From Ixodes scapularis (Eukaryota > Arthropoda > Arachnida > Ixodida > Ixodidae), in assembly GCF_016920785.2 (NCBI RefSeq), contig NW_024609837.1:23679565-23743564 (forward strand): a stretch of 64,000 bases of DNA, written 5' to 3'. This document shows positions 21,177-32,800 of this stretch, piece by piece (the first letter of the stretch is position 1; every line of letters starts with the position of its first letter). The notes under the pieces are model-generated. The model saw only the letters and a list, made by a program, of their open reading frames with translations, was not told where the DNA came from and made no database searches. Made by a program: the position numbers and the translations under genes.

Positions 21177-22767
21177 AGTGAAAGTCGTTTACCACTCCCT
21201 GTAACGCCGAATTGGAGCGCAGCTCTTGAGGAGGAGGAGGGGAGGGTACTGAGGGCCACGTGTTCTCGGAAGGGGGGGGTCACGTGACCCCCCCCGAGGG
21301 CACGTGACCTTGGTGGGGTCACGTGGGGGCAAACACGTGCCCCCTCAGAGGTCACGTGACCTCGGGGTGTCACGTGACTCCCCAGGTCACGTGACCCCCC
21401 GGGTCACGTGACCAAAATTTTTCCGCTAGATTTAGCGGGGAAATTTTTTCCGCTAGATTTAGCGGGGAAAGATTTCCGCTAGATTTAGCGGGGAAATTTT
21501 AGAGCGCAGCTCTTAGGGGCCCGTTCCCGGCTTAAGCGGCGTCGGCGTCGCCGTCGGCGTCGGCGTAACCAAGGTCATCCCAAGGTCAAGTGACCCCCAA
21601 GGTCACGTGACACCTCCCAAGGTCATCTCAAGGTCACGTGACCCCACGTGACCCCCTGAAGGTCACGTGACCCCTAAGGTCACGTGACCCCTTCCAGGTC
21701 AAGGTCACGTGACCCCAAGATGACCCCACGTGACCCTTTGAAGGTCACGTGACCCCCAAGTCACGTGACCCCCGAGGTCACGTGGTCTCCTCCCCAAGGT
21801 CATCTCAAGGTCACGTGACCCCAAGGTGACCCCCGCGTGACCCCCCAGGTCACGTGACCCCTCTGAGGTCACGTGACCCCCAAGGTCACGTGGGGGTCAC
21901 CTTGGGGGTCACGTGACCTTGAGGTGACCCCCAGGTCACGCCTCCCCGAGGTCACGTGACCCCCTCCCCGAAGTCACGTGACACCCCCCCCCCCCCCCCC
22001 CCCCGAGGTCACGTGACCCCCCCCCCGGAGCATATTAAAGAATGAGGGGAGGAGGAGGAGAAGGGGGAGGGGTCTACCCTCCCCTCAGTACCCTTCACTC
22101 CTGCTCCTCAAGAGCTGCACTCCAATTCGGCGTTACAGGGATTTGTAAACGGCTTTCACTTTTTTCCGCTAGATTTAGCGGGGAAATTTTTTCCGCTAGA
22201 TTTAGCGGGGAAAATTTTCCGCTAGATTTAGCGGGGAAATTTTTTCCGCTAGATTTAGCGGGGAGATTTTTTCCGCTAGATTTAGCGGGGAAAGTTTTCC
22301 GCTAGATTTAGCGGGGAAATTTTTTCCGCTAGATTTAGCGGGGAAATTTTTCCGCTACATTTAGCGGGGAAATTTTTTCCGCTAGATTTAGCGGGGAAAG
22401 CCGCTAGATTTAGCGGGGAAATTTTTTCCGCTAGATTTGACGGGGAAATTTTTCCGCTAGATTTAGCGGGGAAATTTTTTCCGCTAGATTTAGCGGGGAA
22501 ATTTTTCCGCTAGATTTAGCGGGGAAATTTTTTCCGCTAGATTTAGCGGGGAAATTTTTTCCGCTAGATTTAGCGGGGAAATTTTTCCGCTAGATTTAGC
22601 GGGGAAATTTTTTCCGCTAGATTTAGCGGGGAAATTTTCCGCTAGATTTAGCGGGGAAATTTACCCATAATGCACCGCGCGGTTACGCCGACGGCGACGC
22701 CAACGGCGACGGCGACGCCGACGCCGCTCAAGCCGGAAACGGGCGCCTAAGAGCTGCGCTCTAAAAA
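21177..22767. repeat. Composite CACGTG / TTTAGCGG repeat element, copy A
   Basis: Modules in order are: a left end with TAACGCCGAATTGGAGCGCA, AGCTCTTGAGGAGG (about 21200-21240); an array of GGTCACGTGACC palindromes (21270-21415); three CCGCTAGATTTAGCGGGG units (21420-21497); an internal end, AGAGCGCAGCTCTTAGG, with GGCGTCGGCG repeats (21500-21565); a second CACGTGAC array (21570-22030); the left end inverted (about 22085-22160); 19 further TTTAGCGG units (22165-22660); and a right end with CGGCGACGG repeats and CCTAAGAGCTGCGCTCT (22665-22767). There is no conserved coding frame. Related copies lie at 40294 and 54128. Confidence 0.75.
22165..22660. repeat. Tandem array of 19 hairpin units, about 26 bp each
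   Basis: The unit is CCGCTAGATTTAGCGGGG followed by AAATTTT-type spacing. Each unit is itself an inverted repeat (CCGCTA and TAGCGG around GATT). I count 19 units, nearly identical; one has CCGCTACATT and one GATTTGACGG. Three more units lie at 21420-21497. Confidence 0.9.
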
Positions 22768-25744
22768 TAATAATATTAGCGGCCCGAATTTCATTAATGG
22801 TTTTTTGCTTTGTCATAAGCCTGCTGCTAAAGACTGGTGTGGTGCCCCGATAGACCATAACGGCACCGTCTGCTCGGACGCGCCTCCCAAAACACCGACG
22901 CCAATAAGCCGCGGCGTGTCAGCACCCCATCGCTCGAAACACCCAAGACACCCTGAAGCTCCAAAAACTACGAACTTATGAAACTCCAAGCGAAATAAAG
23001 TTCGTTCTCGTTTCTATCACTTAATTTGGACGGCTAATTTGAGTCCTCAAATACTCAACGATTTTGCTTCTTCCCAAAGTGTGCACGTCGTTCTGTAATT
23101 GGAATGTTTGAATAGTGTTTTACTTTTCTGTGAAAACTGCCTCGTCATCCTTCATTACGGGAATCCCGTCCCCGAAAGTATTTAATTAACGGCTCTGAAC
23201 CATCAAATCATTACAGCATCTGATCAAGTACTAAACGTGGACTAGCCCCATAATCATCAGTGGAGTTCATATTACAGCCGCTTTATATTGTTTCTAGCCA
23301 TGGCTCAGCCTACCCGAGTTGTGGCTGACTATGTTTTCAGGGGCAGAATGAAACATCTGCTAGTGGCCGAGGTAAAAAGGCCATATCTGCCAAGTAATCG
23401 AAGTGCCAGCCGAACTAGTTCAGCTCTAGAACGACGTGAAATCAGGTAATGGCTTTCTGCCAGTAAGAAATGTTTTCTTTGCAAATATTTCATGTCTAAA
23501 GGTAGGGCAGCACTTTTGCTTTTATCTTTATTTAGGTACCTTAAAGGTTCGAAGGCATTACATAGAGGAGTGGGACAAACAAAATAGTATGGAATCAGAA
23601 ATATAAAACAGCATAAGCCAGGCACTATAACTTAATGAAGAATACGTAAGGGTCGGCTGCGTCGTCAGCAAACCGCTATGGAGCTGAACTTTTTGCTGAA
23701 AGATTGCCGCAACCATAGAAAATACAAAGGCGGAAAGGTTCGCGTTCGCCTTTAGCATAACCTTCGCAATCAATCCGTACGTCACGAGTAGCGTCGGGCA
23801 AAGGCACGAGAAGTCCCACATAGAGCGACTGTATATAGCAGCGTAGCTGCCAGAGTAGCGACGCGAAGCAAACTTGTCTAGATGCACGACGTCAGAAGCG
23901 CCGTTAGTGATCTCCGTTTTGGGCCTGGGAGGTTGCCATAGTAGCCGTACAGCTAGCGACGCCGGGCGGCAACTTTTTTAGCCTAGTTGATAGCTCCATT
24001 CGTTCATTGAAAAGTGGTAAAAGAAGCTTGGCATGGCGCTACAGCACGGGCCTCTGGAGGAATGGTGCCTGTTTCTTCTGGAAAGGGAGACGATTTGCAG
24101 CCCGGGGACTGTCGGGTGATGAGAGCTGCTGGCTATCGTATGTGCACGACAAGGCGAGTGGTTTTCCGCGCCTGACGGGATGGCGGCCGCTTCGTGGGAC
24201 GTACGTACCGTCCTTGTACTTTTGGACTTCTCGCCGATGGAACAAAATACGGTTACACCGGTCACGACAAGGCGATTGCCTCGGCACATGACTGTTGCTC
24301 GACTGCCCCATAGTCAGCGAATATGTGCTTAGCATCATACTTCTTCAAGACCCAGTCATCTATTCAAGATGAGACTGTCTCACTGACTGGCGAGGAGCGA
24401 CGACGACGACGGTCTCACCTTCGTTTGGGCGAAGAACAACCGACGGAGTTCAACCAAGAAGGACAGAAAGGTGGTCTCCACAGTATCGTTAACGCCATTA
24501 AAAGAGACGGACGCTGTATATGTGGTGTTCTTGCCGACAGGCCAAGTGGTCGTCCGGAAGTTTACCGGCATTCAAAAAGCCAATATATTTATCTGGTGTA
24601 GCACATATATCCGTGTTAAAAAGGCCATGAAATTATTTTTTAACTTCTTCCTTAGCTGTAATCCTCAACTCAAATGCGACCTGTGATATCACGCGGTCGT
24701 GACATGCTAGGGCACCGGTGCTATGATCCCAAGCTTCCATCGTGGCTTTTAAGCACACCATAGAACTTGGCATTCGCAAGTGATGATAAGTTCTGTCAGT
24801 CCACTCATTGGCCACAAATGCGAATTAAAATATTCGTCAACGAACTGATTGTTGACGAGCGCATACGTCCGAGTGACGCAGTTCTCGTGTCCAATACGTG
24901 AGTTGGGGTCGGCTGGCATAATTTTGGCCTTTGTAGGCATTGCAAAGAGGTTATATAGAACCATACACACGTGATAACATCATAGCACCTTGACATTAAA
25001 AGAACAAAACGGACCCAGCTGAAGAAAATAAATATTACACTCGTAAAAAAAAATATGTCTGTAACTTGTTAATATCAAAGCGAACACATCTTTAAGCATC
25101 TAAGTTTAATAGTATGTGCTGATGCATTGTTATATAGCAGGACATTTCATATACGTCACTTGAGCAAACGCCAGCTTGTCACTTGAAGAAAAAAAAAACG
25201 AGATTAAATGCAAGCTATTGCAAGGAAAGCACGTTATATCAAAATCTTCAGAACTGCCAATCTATAAAATCGTCGATGAGTACAAAAGGCTAAAGATTGC
25301 AGGAGCTTCCTCGCTAAATGTTGCTGTGATTATGCGGTTACCTCGGGCTGAAACAACTTCCTCAAGGCCCGACATACGACGCATAGATTTCAAATCGATT
25401 CTCAGACACTCCAACGTTGAAACAAAGCTAAGAGTATGCGAAAATTGCATGCTAAAAGTTTAATCGATCCTCGAACACCGAGCACCGCTACGGCGATACG
25501 ACTGATGCTGTCGCACAGGTGCTAATATCCAGAGCGATCTTGCACAGAAAGGGAATAAAGTATCATACTTTCAGATCTTCGCGTTATGCCTACGTCAGAG
25601 AGCACGAAGAAACCTGAAATTGTCGGTAAGCAGCCGCACATCACGACTGTAACGCCTAGAAAAGATAAGGAGCAAACGAGAGGAGAGAAAAACAAATCTA
25701 ACCCTGTCAAGTGGTGGAATCGACGTTTTGATTATTCAGGCCTG
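22768..25744. other. Spacer upstream of the MCTP-like gene
   Basis: Unique-looking sequence without a recognised gene. Open frames of up to about 110 codons exist on both strands (for example 23558-23887 minus and 24007-24338 on both strands). They lack known motifs and splice context. The promoter of the MCTP-like gene may lie near the right end of this stretch. Confidence 0.4.
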
Positions 25745-25825
25745 CCAGTAACATCGCCCCACCCACCCACTCACTCACCCATCCACACACGCACGCACGC
25801 ACACGCACACGCACACGCACGCACG

Positions 25826-25858
<33 letters not shown>

Positions 25859-25882
25859 TCACTCACGCGCGCGCGCGCGAGA
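25745..25882. repeat. (CA)n / (CACG)n / (GC)n microsatellite
   Basis: A run of CCCACCCACTCACTCACC, then mixed CACG and CACA units, ends in GCGCGCGCGCGCG. It is low complexity and probably length-polymorphic. Confidence 0.9.
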
Positions 25883-26029
25883 CTTGTGGACGTGTGGAGC
25901 GTCGGAAGGAACGATGTCCACCATCCCGAATGACTTCGTATGTGAGGTCACTCAGGCGGCGAAGAACCTTGGGCCGAAATACTTTCGGAAAAGTTTTTCA
26001 CTGAGCACTCGACGTCGGATATGGGTCCA

Positions 26030-26395
26030 AACCCACACTTCATCGAAACGGGCAGGGGTGGGGATTGAACCCAGGATAGAGTGTACTACCGAGGATCCTG
26101 GGGGGCTATGTTGCACGTTTTGGACTTCCAGGAGACTAGAAAGAAGGAAATGAAGTCAACAAAGCTCTTTGGATGTTGACTGGTGGAGTCGCTGATGACG
26201 CGTTGCGTGGTGCTGCTAAGATACGTTCATTCACACCTACGTCGCTTCCTTCTCCCTAGTCTCCTGGGAGTCCAAAACGTGCAACATAGCCGCCCTGGGT
26301 TCTGCAACGCAAGCTTTCGCTCCACATGCTCCGAGCTGGTGTGCGCTAGACCACTCGGCCAGCGATCCCCCCGAAAAAAAAAAAAAAAAAAAAAA
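26030..26395 (-). mobile_element. tRNA-derived SINE, inverted pair with poly(A)/poly(T)
   Basis: The plus strand GGGGATTGAACCCAGGA (26058 on) is the complement of a tRNA B-box type motif, GGGTTCAATCCC. Its flank, CTATGTTGCACGTTTTGGAC, returns inverted near 26268-26290. On the minus strand 26355-26380 reads GCTGGCCGAGTGGTCTAGCGC, an A-box type sequence like those of tRNA-Ser or tRNA-Leu. A run of 20 or more A (26375-26394) borders it. This is two SINE copies in a foldback, just upstream of the MCTP-like first exon. Confidence 0.6.
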
Positions 26396-26493
26396 GTCAT
26401 TTGCTGGCTGGTATGAGGTTATGCAAAAACTGGCACGATCAATTACAGCTCGTGCTGGGTGACCATTCCTCGAACTGGCGCTCGTGCTTCGCC

Positions 26494-26826
26494 ATGACGT
26501 CAACAACTCGCGGCACCGGCGGCACCGCGGTAATGGCCGCCGAGGCAGCGGTCACGCAGCCGCCGGCGCCCAACCTCAAGCCGGCCATCAAGGCCAAGCC
26601 CGCGACAGTGGCCTTATCACCCGTGCTGGAGTCGGCCGCTAAGCTCCTGCCTCGCTTGCGGAGTGTCACAGGAGCTGCTGCTCCACCTTCCTCAATCGTC
26701 TGTCTCAAAGACACCATCGTCCAGTTCATCTTGCTCGAGGCTGAAGACCTGGACACTCCAGACACCAGGCCAAGCTGCGATCCGTACGTCGTCTTCAAGA
26801 TCGGCGATGAGAGCTACCAAAGCCAG
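26494..26826 (+). CDS. MCTP-like exon 1: N-terminus and start of C2 domain 1
   Basis: The ATG at 26494 has the context GCCATGA. The frame is open further upstream (an ATG at 26401), and an acceptor-like TTACAG ends at 26450, so the true start is uncertain. Residues 1-65 are Ala/Pro/Thr-rich. After that come IVQFILLEAEDLD and CDPYVVFKIGDESYQSQ, the first half of a C2 domain. The exon ends CAG|GCAAGT, a GC donor; only that junction gives YQSQVMHDTSDPEW, the expected C2 strand. Confidence 0.75.
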
Positions 26827-29800
26827 GCAAGTGACCGCGAGTCTTGATTCTTGCCGTTGATTTTGGTCTGTTGGCCTGGTGGCCTAATAACTGCCGCTAG
26901 CGTAATTGCTTTTGTGCTGGCGATTTTACACCACCGACCACCTATTACTTGAAGCGAGCAAGTAGAGAGTGTTATTTCCCATCCCTCTGAAATTATACCG
27001 CGTGGTAGACCTGCATATAGTATATTAACCACACCGGTCATAGCCTTCACTGACATGAGTTCATAGTGATGAATGCTGATGCTCAACTTCCTGTATTCTG
27101 TGACTGCACATAGACGTGACTGTGTGTGCTTCACAAGGAACAGAACAGGATGCGATGGCAACTGGTAGCCTCAATATCTTCACGTGTGTCAAGACGTCCT
27201 TCGCTGAATTAAGCACTTCGAACGAGCTTTAAAATATCAATACACATAAAAACGCTCTTTGACCGCTTTTTTGTCTAATGAAAAGACAAGCAGAACGATT
27301 ACCTGTATGCATACAGTCAAATAATTCAACATTTTCGAACAACATATAAGGGGCAATAACACGCACACCAGTCACACCTAAGGAGCCAGCCGAATTTCAA
27401 CACTTTCTTGATACCTCCAATTGCACTTTCTTTATAAGGCATCTGGATTGCTGTGTATTGTTGCGTACGATTGAGGTCGGATATAATAGCAGACTACTTT
27501 ATGTCTTCTATCAAGCGCGTAATCAAAACGTTGAGACCAGGTCGTGTTGCTTTCTTGTGCTTGCAGGTTATGCACGACACAAGTGACCCTGAGTGGTACG
27601 AAATCTTCGACATCTTCGTGGCGAAGGGAGGGCCCATGGCCCTGCTCGTGATGGTTATGAACAATGACCGCCTGGCAACTACGGAGTTCTTCGGAAGGCA
27701 TGTGCTCAGTCCTGCTATTCCCTTAGTAAGCCCCCCCCCCCCCCCCAAAAAAAAAAAAAAACACAATAAGATCACTTACTTATAAGAACTTAAAATTCGA
27801 CATTTTCACGAGGCAGAAACATTTATCAGAAGAGGGGTTGCCTGCTTGTCGTGTTCATTTCACCCCACCTGTCTTGGTAATGGTGACAATTCTTAAAAAA
27901 AGGACTTGAAGATCGTCTAAGTTTCCTGTTGCCTGACGACGCAACCGTCGTTTTTAGACAATGGACGCCTCCAAATATACCAAACACTTCAGGTTTGAAG
28001 TGATGCAGCCCTCCCGACCTAAGAGAAAACACTAAGTGATAACAAATGTCAGAGGATTTCCCGCGTAATGCTACAAAATGTCGCTATTCCGTGAAGAAAA
28101 ATTGTACTAGCGCATCCAACGAGGACAAGCGTAAGTGGACGTTGCTATATGGTACACGGCGTCCCAACCCGAAGCTGTCAAAGTTTCCGTCAACTGGTCG
28201 GCTACAAAGCGAACTACAGCAGAGCCCGCGTCTGGCGTATACAAAACCTCCCCTGCTGTGCTTCCACCAGGGTCGTAGCGATCCGTAGCGTTTCCGAGTA
28301 GCGACGTCCCCAATGGATATCGGGGGAACAAAATAACGCGGCAGGAATCGGATACGGCCTCAAGCAACATTGGCGGTTGCCACTTATTTGCGACCACCGG
28401 TGTTTGTCTTTCTAGACTTATGCTAGGTGGCGCAAGCGACCGCCCGTTACAAAAGGTATGGCCATTACTATCCATCCATCCATTCATGGCCACGAAGAAT
28501 TTGTTTAGATCCGAGCCCTCGACGAACGATGACGCAGAGCTCGTTTCCGGTACAAGCTGTGCTGAGTCAACACCGCCTAGAGAATTAATCAAAGCCTGCG
28601 CACTAGAATTTTGACGTCATCGCAGTGAGATCGAAGGCAGACGCAGATTGGACACGAGCAATGCGTCATTGTTCGGCCGGGACTCGTGTCCAATCAACGC
28701 GTCGAAAAACGCTCGGCGTCGGGCTCGGGCCCAATCGCCAAGTTGACGCCATCCGACTGTGATGAGGTTCCGTGGAGAAAGAAGAGGACGTTCGCAGGCC
28801 TTGAAGGGAAATTAAAACGGTGATGTATGTGAAAAAACAGACAAACACTTAAATCGTTTTTATTTGGCCTCCAGGACTACGAATATCAAAATTATATGTC
28901 AGATGGATGCGCCAAGTATAGCCAAGACAGCACTTTTTCGAAATAGCGCTGAAGCCCCTCCTCCCCGGCGCGTTCGGTGGGAGGAGGGAATCGTGACATG
29001 TTATACAGAGACCTCGACATTTCCGCGCCTTTCGCAAACATTTCCCCGAGCAGTCGAAAACGCTGCACATGTTCCCTCGAAAGCGGCAAGCGCAAGGCTG
29101 TTGAAACCTCTCGGTATGACGTCACACCCAGCAGTAGGTTTTTTCACTTTATCTCGCGTCTATTGGCGAAAAAGAAAATACTGTGTTTGTGCGTATCCAG
29201 CCTGAACTTAGTCTGCCTTAACGGGCGACTTGTCTCTCAGCTGTAGATCAGCAATTTAGCCAGCGCGGTACAACCGCTAGCCTGGGGTCTTTAACGTGCA
29301 CCGCGCAGTGGTGATGCACGACAGCACGCCGATGCTCCTCCAGATCGAAAGCGGGCAAAAGGTGGGGATTGCACCCAGGATCCCTGGTTTCTGCAGCCCG
29401 AGTTTTCGCTCCAGGTTCTCCGAGCTACTCCCCATAGGCAGAGCCGTGCATACAGAGAGTTTGGTCAATGGGAGGCGCGGGCAGAGCCAGGGCGTGCACC
29501 AGACGCAGAAAGTGGGCTTGACAAGCACTCTTGGCCAACCAGAAGCCTAAAGGAATCCCCCAGCGGTGGTAACGAGAAACTGTTTAATGAAAGGTATATG
29601 TTGGTATATGGCTTTAATAAGCGCATAAGAGTGAAGTGTAGTAACCCTTCATGGTTGAAAATAGGGTGCACGTGATGTTTCGATTATGATCATGCAAAAG
29701 GTTGTAAGAAACGAATGCGCCGCTCAACTCTGTTTTGCTCGGACAGAATGTTGACCGCTTGGATGGCAGATTCCCGGCCCTCTTCGCTTGGCGTACGGAT

Positions 29801-32800
29801 TATGTCGATCGTTCCTCGAGTCACACATTTCCACCATGATTTCGGATGACCGCGATTGAAACATAACGTGCACCATATCTTAAATCACCGAGAGTTACTG
29901 CAAAGCACATATTCAGTTCGTTTCTCTCGACCGCCGCCAGGCCAATGTCTCCGGCTTCTGGGTGGCCACATTCGAACTTGTGAAGACGCCTTGGAACACG
30001 CCCAGCCCACTCTCAGCCAATGGCGCCTCCTCATTTATGGCCAAACTTTCTTCATATACGGCTCTGCCTATAGGTGAATACCCCTATAGGGAGTATTTAC
30101 TAGACGCCATATTTGTGGGTGCTATTTAGAGTGCATACTCAGAACGAGCTCATTATATTAGTCTTATAAGCATGTAAACCTTGATGGTGTGTAATTGCTC
30201 GTTGCAAAAGAACTGTGGAAGCTCGCCATCAGCACGCGCTCAGCAGTCGCGCACACAACTATGGCCGCTAGTGAATACTCCCTATTGATATGTTTGGGTC
30301 AAATATTTGTGATATCTAAATTCGTGGTACAAAAATACGATAAATTTTACCACTTACTCGTTAAAAAAAAAAAAAAACATTTATTTTTATTTTTTTATTA
30401 TTATTCTAGCGATGGGGGGGGGGGGGGGGGGGGGGGGGGGTTGGTCAAGTTCACACCGAAGGCAGACGCAGCCCTCGTACCAAATGCGGAGCGCTATTTC
30501 GTCTGCTTCGTTTGCAGGGGTTGTGGTGACTTCAGAACGCCAAGCTTTGATTGGCTCTGATGGAAGGATAGTGGGTAGACGTCAAGGCACGTTGCTTGGA
30601 GGTCTACTCACTATCCTTCAACCAGAGCCAATCAGAGCTCGACGTTCTGACGTCACCACGATTCCTGCAAACGAAGCAGACGAACCTGCGCTTCGCTTAC
30701 AGCGTGCCCAAACAATGGCGTGCTCGGAAAACTGGCATAGCCGCTTCTAGACATGGCGCGCACTTTTGAAAGCGGTCTATTCAGGCATCGTAGCCTGACT
30801 TCCTCCGGAATCAACCTTCCGACAGGTTCCTGATCAACTTGAGGAAGTACGAGTACGGCATCACTTACGAGGTGCAGCAGGAACTAGAAAACAACGCCGG
30901 GAAACTCTTCTTCCGGATGGTCATCCAGGAGGCGAGCACCATCGACTCAAAGGAGATCCTGGAGCTGCCGTCCCGGCGTACCCTCAAGTACACGCGACAG
31001 AGGCTCCACAAGAAATACGTAAGCTTCGTTCACCTTAGTGGTCAGTCGTGTTCTGCGTGTCCCCAACAAAAATGTACAGTTCTTTTTTTTCGCCACAAAA
31101 ATAAAGTGCGTTTTACCGAACGCCCAGTTTCCGACCAAAGGTAGAACGAGCGGTCCACGCCAGAGGCCAAAGTTTCAGGACTAATCGCTATATTATTCAA
31201 AAATTATCAGCAATTTTTTTTTTCAATTTTTAAAGGTAAAATGGTGTCCGTTCTTAGCAGCTTGCGCCATTCAGTCCCATATGTATTCGTGAGATTTGTT
31301 GACCACCATTTTGCAAGTGAAAATTTTACCATTCATTATTGAGCAGGGAAAAGTATTTCTTTTGTGATGTGTCAAACTGGCTAATTAACTCAGAGGACTT
31401 GGACAACTTTTAAGCATTAATTTGTGCGTAAACCCTCCAGTACAAAAGCTGGAGACCGTGCTGATAAATATCCCATCGTGTTGTTTCCATCAAGGTGCGT
31501 TAAAATTTTACTTAAGAAAGAAAGATACGCGCTAAGTTAAAAAAGAGAAATAGCTAATTTTTATTAGAACAATCTTTTTGTAGTGTCAGAGGTCATACCC
31601 ACCGTGACCTTTCGAAGTGTTTCGAGCTGTAAAATAGTGGATTAGTGGGCCACTTGATGATAGATCGGCGTAATGAAAAACGACGCAAAATTCACGGGAC
31701 AAAGTCAGACAAAGGAACGGGACAAACGCGCGTCCTGTGCATTTCTCTGTCTTTATTTGTGCAGTCCATCTTGCGTTTCTTTTTTTTTTTTTATGCACAA
31801 CATGTTTTATTATGCCTGAATTTCGGAAAAGAACTGTCACGTCGATTTCTCCACTGAATTTAGCGGGAAAATTGGTGTCACTTACGCTTATTTCCCCTTA
31901 AATTCCGCAGGGAAATTGACATCACGTGACCTCGAGTAAACTGACGTCAATTTCTGCAAGGTGCTATAGTCTGCGCTGAACTGCTCCCCGGTCTTTGTCA
32001 GCATGATCAAGCTTGTGTATTTCCTTTTCATTGACCTCCGCGTGAAGTTGTTGACTTCCCTTCACTTTATTACCTTAAAGCCCCCCATCGGGGGTACTAC
32101 ATAAGTGGTCGGATGTACAAATAAACAATCGGGAAAAGTGAAACAGGAATTCACTATTGTAAATTAATGGTGACACTTGCTATAAAACTTGATGGGCAAG
32201 TGATGGCAGCGATGTTGTAGGAAAGCTCGTTCTAGTCTTTGGTTGCGCGAAAAAAAAAGTGAGACAGAAGAAGTGATGGTGCAGGACCTAGAGCAGATGT
32301 CCGGTGCGCTGGGACCTTCACGCTTGGGGTACAATGTAAGGTGTTACCTCAAGCGGAGAGCAGAAGAACTTGTGAAATAGAGAGAGAGCTTGGAAATGCG
32401 GTGACGATAGGAAAGAGTTAGCAAACATGATTCAACTTTTAGGAACGATGCAATGACATCGTATGAAGAGCAAATTAATCTGGTGGCGCGATTTTGGAGT
32501 GCTTCAAATGCGTTGATAAGACAAACATTGTGTGGACTCCGGATTGCGGATGCGTATTCAAGTCTGGGTCTGATAAGCGATTTACAGGCGAGTAATTTTA
32601 CGTGTCGCGGTGCGTGACGTAGGTGACATTTTAAAAGTCCCAGGGATCTGTTTCCAAAGGAAATGATGTTAGTAGTATGCGTGCGCCATGGTAGATCGTT
32701 GCAGAGGTTGACACCGGGGTACTTATATGACTCAACCAGTTCAATGGTAACGTTAGAGTAATTCTTGAGTTCAGTTTAAGACGTATATTTTAGGTTGAAC

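Larger units (their letters stand above)
27726..30793 (+). other. MCTP-like intron 2
   Basis: 3,068 bp. It holds the copy of the CATCCATCC repeat at 28425-28490, the SINE at 29275-29450, a poly(A) tract at 30362-30376, a G tract of about 27 (30413-30440) and foldback MITE copy 1 (30487-30695). No other coding similarity was seen. Confidence 0.6.

Noticed and set aside
22165..22660. CRISPR-like array
   Set aside because: The units are contiguous short hairpins with no unique spacers, in an animal genome, within a larger repeat element.
23558..24338. Frames of about 100 codons on both strands
   Set aside because: No motif, no consistent splice sites and no composition difference between strands; chance frames are more likely.
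26350..26380. Functional tRNA-Ser or tRNA-Leu gene
   Set aside because: Only an A-box-like segment is present. No full cloverleaf can be formed, and the same block recurs in other SINE copies.
27494..27775. Minus-strand frame opposite exon 2
   Set aside because: It is antisense to a confirmed C2 exon and ends in homopolymer tracts.
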